The notes under the pieces were generated by a model. That model did not search any database, had not been told where the DNA came from, and saw nothing but the letters and a program-made list of their open reading frames with translations. From Leptolyngbyaceae cyanobacterium M65_K2018_010 (GTDB taxonomy: Bacteria; Cyanobacteriota; Cyanobacteriia; Phormidesmidales; Phormidesmidaceae), in the NCBI GenBank assembly GCA_015295885.1, contig DVEE01000303.1, positions 1 through 6,613 of the forward strand: a stretch of DNA of 6,613 nucleotides, in the 5' to 3' direction. A program made the translations under genes and the position numbers. Position 1 is the first letter of the stretch, and each line of letters starts with the position of its first letter. Shown in pieces: positions 1 to 6,137 of the stretch.

Positions 1-172
1 GGAGCGGCAAAAAGTCGATTCCTTCTCGACCGGCGGCCCGGGTGGCCGTCACCAACACAGCGGTTTCACCCGATTGAACCAACACCGCACCGCCCGCCTG
101 GGGAGCTAAAAGCCCAACTCTCAGCTTAATGTCACGACCATCAAAGGATATTGATTTTTCAATTTCTTGCAT
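1..172 (-). CDS. pnp: Polynucleotide phosphorylase (PNPase), N-terminal fragment cut by the window edge
   Basis: This is the first 57 codons of PNPase, the phosphorolytic 3'-5' exoribonuclease of RNA decay, a cytoplasmic trimer. The translation begins MQEIEKSISFDGRDIKLRVG and goes on through LLAPQAGGAVLVQSGETAVL and VTATRAAGREGIDFLP. This is the characteristic start of the first RNase PH domain of cyanobacterial PNPases. The start is the ATG at 172-170, where the family normally starts. A modest AAGGA ribosome site lies at 188-184, 11 nt upstream. The rest of the gene (catalytic second PH core, KH and S1 domains) lies outside the window. It is divergent from the epimerase gene across about 320 bp. 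Identification is by recalled family sequence and is strong for a fragment this short. Confidence 0.93.
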   Translation of the reverse strand, partial: MQEIEKSISFDGRDIKLRVGLLAPQAGGAVLVQSGETAVLVTATRAAGREGIDFLPL

Positions 173-183
173 CGACAACTACG

Positions 184-188
184 TCCTT
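184..188 (-). promoter_or_regulatory. Ribosome binding site of pnp
   Basis: AAGGA on the minus strand lies 11 nt before the pnp ATG at 172. The spacing is a little long but usable, and no better site lies nearer. Confidence 0.45.
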
Positions 189-226
189 CTTGTTCTTTTA
201 GCGTTCTTTTGCTTCACTTTTGCCTG

Positions 227-235
227 ATCCTAGCA
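227..235 (-). promoter_or_regulatory. Possible extended -10 promoter for pnp
   Basis: On the minus strand TGCTAGGAT fits an extended -10 element (TGN followed by TAGGAT). It would give a start near 220 and a leader of about 48 nt. The only -35 resemblance, TCGACA, lies about 20 nt upstream, which is too far for a standard promoter. This is a prediction from sequence alone. Confidence 0.3.
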
Positions 236-359
236 CCGATAGCCCCAATGGCTGTCGACGGTTCTCACCCCAGGTAAAATTAGGGGAAAGAATTAAGATT
301 TAGGCAGTACTCCTTTGGGAGCGCAAGGAAAAAGCCCAACCCAGGGGACCCCAGAGAAA

Positions 360-391
360 CTCAGGCATTAGGAATTAGACGTAAGCCTGAG
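360..391 (+). repeat. Inverted repeat in the epimerase leader
   Basis: CTCAGGC at 360-366 pairs perfectly with GCCTGAG at 385-391. Inside it TTA (368-370) can pair with TAA (382-384) after a one-base bulge, leaving an 11-nt loop. A second small inverted repeat, AGCTA (393-397) and TAGCT (407-411), follows directly. No T-run follows, so this is not an intrinsic terminator. It could be a leader structure or an operator. Confidence 0.45.
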
Positions 392-409
392 AAGCTAGCC
401 AACTCTTAG

Positions 410-481
410 CTCCTAGGTGCTGGCTGCCGATCCTGCCCTGGGGCGGTATACCCTGGTTAGAGTTGTTCGGCCTCCTAGGAG
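410..481 (+). repeat. Inverted repeat that can mask the epimerase ribosome binding site
   Basis: CTCCTAGG at 410-417 is the exact reverse complement of CCTAGGAG at 474-481. The second arm overlaps the epimerase Shine-Dalgarno sequence. Separately, 471-482 (CCTCCTAGGAGG) is a perfect 12-bp palindrome that contains the same site. Either pairing could reduce access to the ribosome site. The pairing is seen in the sequence; a regulatory role is inferred. Confidence 0.4.
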
Positions 482-484
482 GAG
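477..484 (+). promoter_or_regulatory. Strong ribosome binding site that sets the epimerase start at ATG 492
   Basis: AGGAGGAG at 477-484 lies 7 nt before the ATG at 492-494. It is a near-perfect Shine-Dalgarno sequence. It decides for ATG 492 over the upstream in-frame GTG at 417, because the protein from 492 begins with the family's MAVLVTGVAGFIG nucleotide-binding motif. Confidence 0.85.
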
Positions 485-491
485 AGTCACG

Positions 492-1483
492 ATGGCTGTA
501 CTGGTTACCGGGGTGGCCGGTTTCATTGGCTATTTTGTCGCCCTGCGGTTATTGGAGGCGGGTACCGCTGTCTATGGTATCGACAACCTCAATGATTACT
601 ACGATGTCAGCCTCAAGCGGGGTCGGCTGAGCCAGTTGCAAAGTCACCGCCATTTTACCTTTGAGCCTCTGGATTTGTTTGATCGCAGGGGGATGCTCCA
701 TCTGTTTCGCCAGCATCGATTTCAGTATGTGATTCATCTCGCGGCCCAAGCGGGGGTGCGCTACTCCCTGGAAAATCCCTTTGCCTACGCCGATAGCAAT
801 CTATCGGGGTTCCTCAATCTGCTGGAGGGGTGCCGCCAAATGGAGGTCGAGCACCTGGTGTTTGCCTCCTCCAGTTCTGTCTATGGGGCCAATCGCAAGG
901 TCCCCTTTTCTGTCCAAGATCGGGTCGATCACCCAGTGTCTCTTTACGGTGCTACCAAGAAAGCCAATGAACTGATGGCCCACGCCTACAGCAGTCTGTA
1001 CCAAATACCCACCACAGGGTTGCGATTTTTTACGGTGTATGGACCCTGGGGGCGGCCCGATATGGCCTACTTCAAATTTACGGAGGCGATTCTTTGCGAT
1101 CGCCCGATTCAGGTGTACAACTATGGCCGCATGAAGCGCGACTTTACCTACATCGATGACGTGGTAGAAGGGGTGGTGCGGGTAATGGAGCATCTCCCCA
1201 CCGCGCAGAGTCTGCCGGATTCAGCCAGGGAAGGTACCACCGCCCCCTATCGGATCTACAACGTGGGCAATCACCAACCTGTGGAACTGCTGCGGTTAAT
1301 CGCCGCGATTGAAGCAGCCGTGGGTAAACCCGCCACAAAAATCATGCAACCGATGCAACCAGGGGAGGTCATCAGCACCTATGCCGATGTGAGCGATTTA
1401 GTGGCGGCGGTGGGCTTTACACCCCCATCGAAGTAGGTATTCAAGCCTTTGTGCGCTGGTATCGCAGCTACTATCAAGTATAA
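492..1483 (+). pseudogene. UDP-glucuronate 4-epimerase-like NAD-dependent epimerase, frameshifted near the 3' end
   Basis: This is a short-chain (extended SDR) sugar-nucleotide epimerase that interconverts UDP-glucuronate and UDP-galacturonate with bound NAD, feeding capsule, LPS or exopolysaccharide synthesis. Counting from ATG 492, the Rossmann motif TGVAGFIG is at residues 6-13, NDYYDVSLKRGRL at 34-46, the SSSS-VYG catalytic-serine region at 126-132, and the YxxxK dyad (YGATK) is Tyr152/Lys156. NYGRMKRDFTYIDD at 210-223 is typical of the UDP-glucuronate epimerase branch. The uninterrupted frame stops at 1434-1436, giving 314 residues that end GFTPPSK. The missing family end is present in the -1 frame from 1427 (IEVGIQAFVRWYRSYYQV, stop 1481-1483), which would give about 330 residues, the usual length. 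All catalytic residues lie before the break, so the short protein could keep some activity. A sequencing error, a recent indel or recoding are all possible. Neighbouring genes offer no pathway context. The exact sugar specificity is inferred. Confidence 0.85.
1096..1103. repeat. HIP1 octamer
   Basis: GCGATCGC, the highly iterated palindrome of many cyanobacterial genomes, lies inside the epimerase gene. It is a taxonomic marker for the window. Confidence 0.8.
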
Positions 1484-1509
1484 AAAACAGCAGTAGTGAC
1501 CTGTCGCTG
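1482..1509 (-). terminator. Weak candidate intrinsic terminator for the minus strand in the convergent gap
   Basis: Read on the minus strand, CAG (1509-1507), a three-base bulge and CAG (1503-1501) can pair with CTGCTG (1493-1488) around a 7-nt loop. Six T residues (1487-1482) follow directly. The stem is short and bulged, so the call rests mainly on the T-run and on the position after the last minus-strand gene. The T-run overlaps the restored epimerase stop codon. Confidence 0.3.
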
Positions 1510-1545
1510 CACTTGGGTCAGTGGCAGACCAGCCCTCGGGATAGC

Positions 1546-1746
1546 TCAATAGGCTAGGGTTTCCAGGGTTTCTCGGAGATACCGGCGCACAAGATAATCT
1601 AGGGAAGCACTCTCAGCTTCACCCTCTACCAGTTCGCTTTTCCAACTCCTAAAGCCAGAGCTATTGGCGATGGCACATTTAAGGCTGTACCAAATACGAG
1701 CATGATCGGAAAGCTGCTTGGAATCTGCAGAACGGGATGCGGCCAT
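1546..1746 (-). CDS. Small uncharacterised protein, 66 aa
   Basis: The frame runs from ATG 1746-1744 to TGA 1548-1546. An in-frame stop lies seven codons upstream of this ATG, so no longer version exists. A weak GAGG site sits about 6 nt before the start. The protein is soluble-looking, with no signal peptide or membrane segment. Its middle is LSDHARIWYSLKCAIANSSG and its end is DYLVRRYLRETLETLAY, which looks helical. The ending strikes me as similar to small conserved cyanobacterial hypothetical proteins, but I cannot name a family or a function. It ends convergently with the epimerase gene, 62 nt from the restored stop, and starts 159 nt after the membrane-protein gene on the same strand. 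Overlapping open frames on both strands look random. Its coding status is probable, not certain. Confidence 0.6.
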   Translation of the reverse strand: MAASRSADSKQLSDHARIWYSLKCAIANSSGFRSWKSELVEGEAESASLDYLVRRYLRETLETLAY

Positions 1747-1790
1747 GGCTGCCTCGGTAACGTCTCAAGCAATCGATACTTCTAAATTGG

Positions 1791-1800
1791 CCCTTAAGGG
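1791..1800. repeat. Perfect 10-bp palindrome
   Basis: CCCTTAAGGG lies between the membrane-protein gene and the 66-aa ORF, about 45 bp before the latter's start. It could be a binding site or chance. Nothing else supports a role. Confidence 0.2.
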
Positions 1801-1905
1801 TGAGAATGGATGCTTCCAGGAAACTGGCCAGCATTGCCCAAAGCGTTTGGCCTTTAGCTTTACCATAACTCAAGCTCCTCACCCAGGGTGTGACCAAAAC
1901 CACAA

Positions 1906-2817
1906 TTATTCAGGGTTATCTGCCCTACCCAAGGGGAATTCAGCAATCCCCACGGAGGCTACCTCAATTTCCCGCCCCTGCTGCTCTTCCTCAGGGTTCA
2001 CCAACTCTATTTTGACCGCTTCTATCACCTCCGGCGGTGGGCCCGGCACAGGGTGATAGGTCGCCATGTCTCCCAGGTCGTGGTGGAAGCTGGGTTCTGG
2101 CTCATCCCTAGGTTCTGGTGGCGTGACAGAGTCCGCCTGTAGGTCACGGTCTGGCGGCTGTTCAGAGGGTTCCAACGGGGACAGATCAGGAAGGTCCACC
2201 GGCACCGCAGCGGCCCGGGCAGCGACCGGGGGTAAGACGGTGGGTAGCAGGCGCGGCAAGGGCAAGCCCACCTGAGTAAAACTGGTGGGTATCAGGGCCA
2301 CGGCGTAGGGCAGCGTCGCCTGAAAGCGTTGCTCTGAGGTCGCCATCACTAGAAGAACACTCACGGGCACCTGCCAAAATAAATTGGCCATGAGAAAACT
2401 AACCGCGGCCATGGCTAATCCCCCCCAGCGCCCCCAGGCCCCAAAGGGGGTCATATCAGCGGCCACTAGGGCCACCGGATAGAGCTGAAGGAGTACCCAC
2501 ACGAGGGGCAGGGGAGCGACCACAGCCACTAAACGAATCCATCCCTGACGAAACAGGGTTAACAGGCGCCGTTGGTCCTCCGTGAGTGCCTCGGGCTTGA
2601 GGGTGAGTAACAACAGGCTGAAAATGCAGAAGGGCCGCCGCAATTGCATCCCCACTACGGGCAACACACCCAGGGCAAGTATCATGCTCAGCTCCAGCTC
2701 AGGCCACTGGGGGCTACCCACCGCTAAGCCTAAACCACAGATGGCTAGCCAGAGAGGAACCGTAGCCACCCCGGCCAGGTGAATCCAGAGGTAAGGGTCA
2801 TAGCGAAACGGGGCCAT
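1906..2817 (-). CDS. Membrane protein with a low-complexity Pro/acidic tail, coupled to infB
   Basis: This 303-aa protein has an N-terminal half with about four predicted membrane segments (roughly residues 11-34, 41-58 and on to 73, 95-119, 131-159). Its C-terminal half, from about residue 185, is rich in Pro, Glu, Asp and Ala and is probably disordered, ending near NPEEEQQGREIEVASVGIAE. This architecture matches what I recall as the cyanobacterial 'low-complexity tail membrane protein' family, of unknown function. It has no enzyme motif and no clear cleavable signal peptide. The ATG at 2817-2815 lies 4 nt after the infB stop with no clear Shine-Dalgarno sequence. Its translation therefore probably depends on ribosomes finishing infB. 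That close coupling suggests co-expression with the translation cluster, but the role is unknown. The family name is recalled and was not searched. Confidence 0.8.
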   Translation of the reverse strand: MAPFRYDPYLWIHLAGVATVPLWLAICGLGLAVGSPQWPELELSMILALGVLPVVGMQLRRPFCIFSLLLLTLKPEALTEDQRRLLTLFRQGWIRLVAVVAPLPLVWVLLQLYPVALVAADMTPFGAWGRWGGLAMAAVSFLMANLFWQVPVSVLLVMATSEQRFQATLPYAVALIPTSFTQVGLPLPRLLPTVLPPVAARAAAVPVDLPDLSPLEPSEQPPDRDLQADSVTPPEPRDEPEPSFHHDLGDMATYHPVPGPPPEVIEAVKIELVNPEEEQQGREIEVASVGIAEFPLGRADNPE

Positions 2818-2821
2818 GGGT

Positions 2822-5800
2822 TTACGCCATTGCTAAAGTACGTCGCTTGGTTACCATTCGGAAGGCGTCGATAATATCGCCTTCCTTCCAGTCATTGAAG
2901 TTGTCAATGCCGATACCACATTCAAAGCCCGCGGCCACTTCCTTAGCGTCTTCTTTCATCCGCTTGAGGGAATCGAGTTTGCCCGTGTAGACCACTTCAC
3001 CGGCGCGGACGACTCGCAGGTTACAGTTGCGGGTTACCTTACCAGACAGCACGTAGCAACCGGCTACCGAGCCCTTGCGCACCGGGAAGACGGCCCGAAC
3101 TTCTACCTGCCCTAGCGGTTCTTCTACCATTTCAGGCTCTAGCAGACCCTCCATGGCCCCCTGGATGTCATCCAGCAGGTTGTAGATCACCTCGTAGTCC
3201 CGCACATCGACCCCTAAACGGTCAGCTGACTGCCGGGCTCCCGGTGCCAGAGTTGTGTTGAAGCCCACAATCACAGCCCCACTGGCGGCGGCCAGATCCA
3301 CGTCGGTTTCGCTGATCTCGCCAGGAGCCGCCAGCAACACTCGAATCTGCACCTCATCCTGGGGCAACTGCTGCAAGGCCGCCAAAATGGCTTCGATAGA
3401 TCCCTGAACGTCGGCTTTCAGCAGTAGGTTGAGATCCTTCAGGTCTCCTTCCTGGGCTTGGGCCGAGATCGTATTCAGGGTCACGCGGCGAGAGGCCATA
3501 GCCTGCTGTAGGCGAGACTGACGCTGCTCAGACATGCGCTTGTCGGCTACGGCTCGGGCGGTTTTTTCATCGGGGTAGACCTCAAACTCGTCCCCGGCGG
3601 CGGGTACGTCGTTGAGACCTAGCACCTCTACCGCAAAGGAGGGGGTGGCGGCCTCGACTCGCTGCATGCGATCGTCGAGCATGGCTCTCACCTTGCCCAG
3701 CACAGCTCCCGCCACCAGGGAATCGCCCACCCTAAGAGTCCCGTTTTGGACCAGCAGCGTCGCCACAGGCCCCCGAGCCTTGTCGAGGTTGGCCTCAATC
3801 ACCGTGCCCCGGGCCCGACGATCGGGGTTAGCCTGCAGGTCTTCCACCTCAGCTACGAGCACAATCATTTCCAGCAGGGTATCCAGGTTTTCCCCAGACA
3901 GGGCACTGACCGGCACCATAATGGTGTCGCCACCCCACTCTTCTGGGACTAGACCGTACTCCATGAGCTCCTGCTTGACCCGATCAGGATTGGCGGTTTC
4001 CTTGTCAATTTTGTTGATAGCCACAATCAGTGGGACTTCCGCGGCCTTGGCATGGCTAATTGCCTCAATGGTCTGCGGGCGGACCCCATCGTCGGCTGCT
4101 ACCACCAAAATTGCGATGTCGGTCACTCGCGTGCCCCGGGCTCGCATGGCGGTAAAGGCCTCGTGGCCGGGGGTATCCAGGAAGACAATCTGGTGGGACT
4201 CACCGGCATGTTCCACGTCAACGTGGTAAGCGCCAATGTGTTGGGTAATGCCACCCGCTTCCCCCTGGGCAACCTTGGTCTTACGGATGGAGTCAAGCAG
4301 GGTGGTCTTACCGTGGTCAACGTGGCCCATAATGGTCACCACCGGTGGTCGCCGCTGCAGATTTTCCAGGTCTTCGGCGTCGAGCATCTCGGTGACTTTC
4401 TTCGCCTCTGACTCGGCTTCGGTGGTTTCCACCAGCACATCAAACTCTTCCGCCACCATGCGGGCGGTGTCAATGTCCAAGGTTTGATTGATATTGGCGG
4501 CAATGCCCTTGAAAAATAGGGACTTAATCAGTTCGGTTTCGGGCACCATGATTTGCTCGGCTAACTCATGGACCGTCAGACCTTCGGTCAGCACAATCAG
4601 CTCGGGGCGCTCTTGCTTGGGAGCCGCCTCGCGGCGATCGCGGCGGGAACGACCACCACCGCTCTCCCGCTGCTGGGGCCGATGGCTCTTGACCGTTGGG
4701 GTTGAGGGTTTGCTGCCGGTAGCACTCTTGGGTTTGGGGGGACGCGCCAGGGACAGACTCAGATGGTTAGCCTCAAGGGATTTTTCCTCGTCTTCGAGCT
4801 CTTCCACCAGAGCTTCCAGATCCTCGTCCTCGTCTTCAAGCACGGACTGACCACGCCGTTTCGACTTGCTGGCTTTGCCGACCTTGTCGCGCATTTCCAT
4901 TTCGTCGTCTTCCTCTTCCCGTTCCTTGCGCTTGTGGCGGGGCGGGGTAGGACGACGGAGCCGACCTTCCAGATCCAGCTCATCTACTCCAATCACCGAT
5001 ATGGAGTCGGGTTCACCCGGTTCAGTCAGGCTGCGGGTAGCCTCCTCGCGGGACTGGGTTTCAGGGGCATCGGGGCGGCGTAACTTAGGCTTAGGCTTAA
5101 GCCGCAGCATGGTCTCCTCTTCATCGACCTCGCGAATGGGGATCGTGGGCCGAGGCGCAGCGCCCTCTTGATCTAGATTGCGGGGTTCAACCCGCTTAAT
5201 CACTGGGCGGGTGGGTTTGGCTCTATCAGCACTGGGAATAGGGCCCGCAGCCGGGCTGGCCGTTGAGCGAGCAGGGGGGCCAGCTAATTTAGGTCTAGGG
5301 GCGGCCGCGGGTAGGGATGTCGCCTGGACCATCTCAGGGTTGGTATCTTCAGGGACTGGGGCCGCTGCGGCCGGCGGTCGCGGGGGGGCCATCATCGGTC
5401 GGGGTTTACGACTGTCATCCCCTGGGCTTTCGGTGCTTTCTAGGGCCGATCGACTCGGTGGTTTAGTCAGCCCGTCCCCCGCTGGACGGAGCGGTTTCGC
5501 GGGGGCCGCAGCCACCGCTGGGCTGGTCTCTGATTCCTCCGCGGCCCGCTCGGGCTTGGGCGCAACTCGATGACGGCGAATTTCTAGAATCTGCTGCTTT
5601 TGCTCCGGACGGTTCCCATTTTTGGCCAGGGCGGGACGGGGCCGGTCGGGTCGTCCGGCCGGGGGGCTCTGGCGCATTTTTTGAGCAGCGGCCCGGATCT
5701 GCTCCGCCTCCGACTCAGCGATGGTACTGCTGTGGCTCTTCACGGCAATGTCAAGGCGATCGCAGATCGCCAAAATATCCTTATTCTCTAAATTCAGTTC

Positions 5801-5836
5801 CTTGGACAACTCGTAAATCCTTACTTTGCCGTTCAT
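2822..5836 (-). CDS. infB: Translation initiation factor IF-2
   Basis: This GTPase delivers fMet-tRNA to the 30S P site and promotes 50S joining. It has 1004 residues, longer than E. coli IF-2 and typical of cyanobacteria. Domain order: a first IF2_N module (about residues 3-50), a long disordered Pro/Ala/Arg linker (about 55-410) with a strongly acidic stretch at 305-352, and a second IF2_N module (about 413-465). Next come the G domain with G1 GHVDHGKT (504-511), GGIT (528-531), G3 DTPGHE (554-559), G4 NKID (608-611) and G5 SAL (644-646), then the beta-barrel domain II (about 675-765), domain III (about 780-890) and the tRNA-binding C-terminal domain (about 905-1000). All GTPase motifs are intact. 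The start at ATG 5836 has a good ribosome site and begins with the family's MNGKVRIYELSKEL. It is followed 4 nt later by the membrane-protein gene and preceded by a 301-bp leader after ylxR. Confidence 0.98.
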   Translation of the reverse strand: MNGKVRIYELSKELNLENKDILAICDRLDIAVKSHSSTIAESEAEQIRAAAQKMRQSPPAGRPDRPRPALAKNGNRPEQKQQILEIRRHRVAPKPERAAEESETSPAVAAAPAKPLRPAGDGLTKPPSRSALESTESPGDDSRKPRPMMAPPRPPAAAAPVPEDTNPEMVQATSLPAAAPRPKLAGPPARSTASPAAGPIPSADRAKPTRPVIKRVEPRNLDQEGAAPRPTIPIREVDEEETMLRLKPKPKLRRPDAPETQSREEATRSLTEPGEPDSISVIGVDELDLEGRLRRPTPPRHKRKEREEEDDEMEMRDKVGKASKSKRRGQSVLEDEDEDLEALVEELEDEEKSLEANHLSLSLARPPKPKSATGSKPSTPTVKSHRPQQRESGGGRSRRDRREAAPKQERPELIVLTEGLTVHELAEQIMVPETELIKSLFFKGIAANINQTLDIDTARMVAEEFDVLVETTEAESEAKKVTEMLDAEDLENLQRRPPVVTIMGHVDHGKTTLLDSIRKTKVAQGEAGGITQHIGAYHVDVEHAGESHQIVFLDTPGHEAFTAMRARGTRVTDIAILVVAADDGVRPQTIEAISHAKAAEVPLIVAINKIDKETANPDRVKQELMEYGLVPEEWGGDTIMVPVSALSGENLDTLLEMIVLVAEVEDLQANPDRRARGTVIEANLDKARGPVATLLVQNGTLRVGDSLVAGAVLGKVRAMLDDRMQRVEAATPSFAVEVLGLNDVPAAGDEFEVYPDEKTARAVADKRMSEQRQSRLQQAMASRRVTLNTISAQAQEGDLKDLNLLLKADVQGSIEAILAALQQLPQDEVQIRVLLAAPGEISETDVDLAAASGAVIVGFNTTLAPGARQSADRLGVDVRDYEVIYNLLDDIQGAMEGLLEPEMVEEPLGQVEVRAVFPVRKGSVAGCYVLSGKVTRNCNLRVVRAGEVVYTGKLDSLKRMKEDAKEVAAGFECGIGIDNFNDWKEGDIIDAFRMVTKRRTLAMA
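4634..4641. repeat. HIP1 octamer
   Basis: A second exact GCGATCGC, in the basic part of the infB linker (RSRRDRRE, residues 396-403). Confidence 0.8.
5756..5763. repeat. HIP1 octamer
   Basis: A third exact GCGATCGC, in the 5' end of infB within the first IF2_N module (ICDRLDI region). Confidence 0.8.
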
Positions 5837-5842
5837 CCACTT

Positions 5843-5848
5843 CTCCCT
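5843..5848 (-). promoter_or_regulatory. Ribosome binding site of infB
   Basis: AGGGAG on the minus strand lies 6 nt before the infB ATG at 5836. It supports this start codon. Confidence 0.7.
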
Positions 5849-5916
5849 ACGCTAGTCAAGAGTTATTTCATAAAACCAACCTGCTTCGTCCAACAAAACG
5901 ACATCAATCCCTTCTG

Positions 5917-5926
5917 ACGCATGCGT
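5917..5926. repeat. Perfect 10-bp palindrome in the infB leader
   Basis: ACGCATGCGT is fully self-complementary. It lies about 80 bp upstream of the infB start and could be an operator or chance. Confidence 0.25.
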
Positions 5927-5958
5927 TAGCCTAGCAAGGCAGGGTAAACCAATGCCTA

Positions 5959-5974
5959 GGAGTCCCTAGACTCC
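5959..5974 (-). repeat. Hairpin in the infB leader
   Basis: GGAGTC (5959-5964) and GACTCC (5969-5974) form a perfect 6-bp stem with a 4-nt loop on either strand. On the minus-strand transcript the loop is TAGG. No T-run follows in either direction. Confidence 0.5.
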
Positions 5975-6001
5975 CCCAGCCAGTCTACCGATTGTTTGAA
6001 T

Positions 6002-6022
6002 CGACCGGCAAGTTTGCCGTCG
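6002..6022 (-). repeat. GC-rich hairpin in the infB leader
   Basis: CGA (6002-6004) and CGGCAA (6006-6011) pair with TTGCCG (6014-6019) and TCG (6020-6022). This is a 9-bp stem with one bulged base at 6005 and a tight loop. It is the strongest stem in the infB leader. No T-run follows on the minus strand, so a leader structure is more likely than a terminator. Confidence 0.5.
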
Positions 6023-6137
6023 GATACCCCCGTATTCCAAGTTTAATCAGTTACCCCCCTAATGAATAGGGTCGCAGAGGTAAAGGGAAGATGGGGCAGT
6101 TGATTTGCAAAAGTTTTCTATTACACCATTTTGCCTC

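Larger units (their letters stand above)
173..491. other. Divergent intergenic region between pnp and the epimerase gene
   Basis: No convincing gene is seen in these 319 bp. An open frame joins the epimerase from a GTG at 417, but its first 25 residues (MLAADPALGRYTLVRVVRPP then RRRVT) do not resemble the family start, so I treat that stretch as leader. An AT-rich patch at about 275-300 holds -10-like hexamers for plus-strand transcription (TAAAAT at 275-280, TAAGAT at 294-299), neither with a good -35 match. The downstream half (360-482) holds several inverted repeats, listed separately. Confidence 0.6.
5837..6137 (-). other. Long ylxR-infB intergenic leader with several hairpins
   Basis: This 301-bp stretch has no convincing gene on either strand. 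It separates two genes that are usually packed closely. It holds at least two hairpin-forming inverted repeats (5959-5974 and 6002-6022) and a 10-bp palindrome (5917-5926). There is a possible weak minus-strand promoter: TTGGAC at 5893-5888 and TATGAA at 5872-5867, with a short 15-nt spacer. No hairpin is followed by a T-run, so no intrinsic terminator is seen. It may carry an infB-specific promoter and a regulated 5' leader. Confidence 0.5.

Noticed and set aside
417..491. N-terminal extension of the epimerase from a GTG at 417
   Set aside because: The 25 extra residues do not fit the family, while ATG 492 has a strong Shine-Dalgarno sequence at 7 nt and starts directly at the Rossmann motif.
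1838..1850. CCAAA/TTTGG hairpin after the membrane-protein gene as a terminator
   Set aside because: The stem is only 5 bp and AT-rich, with a 3-nt loop and no T-run on either strand.
1679..1903. 74-aa minus-strand frame in the gap between the membrane-protein gene and the 66-aa ORF
   Set aside because: It overlaps the 66-aa ORF in another frame, has no family resemblance, and lacks a convincing ribosome site.
1718..2056. 112-aa plus-strand frame across the gap after the membrane-protein gene
   Set aside because: It overlaps two better minus-strand genes antisense, has no ribosome site that I can see, and shows no motif.
3612..4229. 205-aa plus-strand open frame inside infB
   Set aside because: It is antisense to the IF-2 G domain. 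The protein is Ser/Thr/Arg-rich with no recognisable motif, as expected for a shadow of a GC-rich gene.
5178..5573. 131-aa Gly/Ala-rich plus-strand frame
   Set aside because: It is the antisense shadow of the Pro/Ala-rich IF-2 linker and has no independent support.
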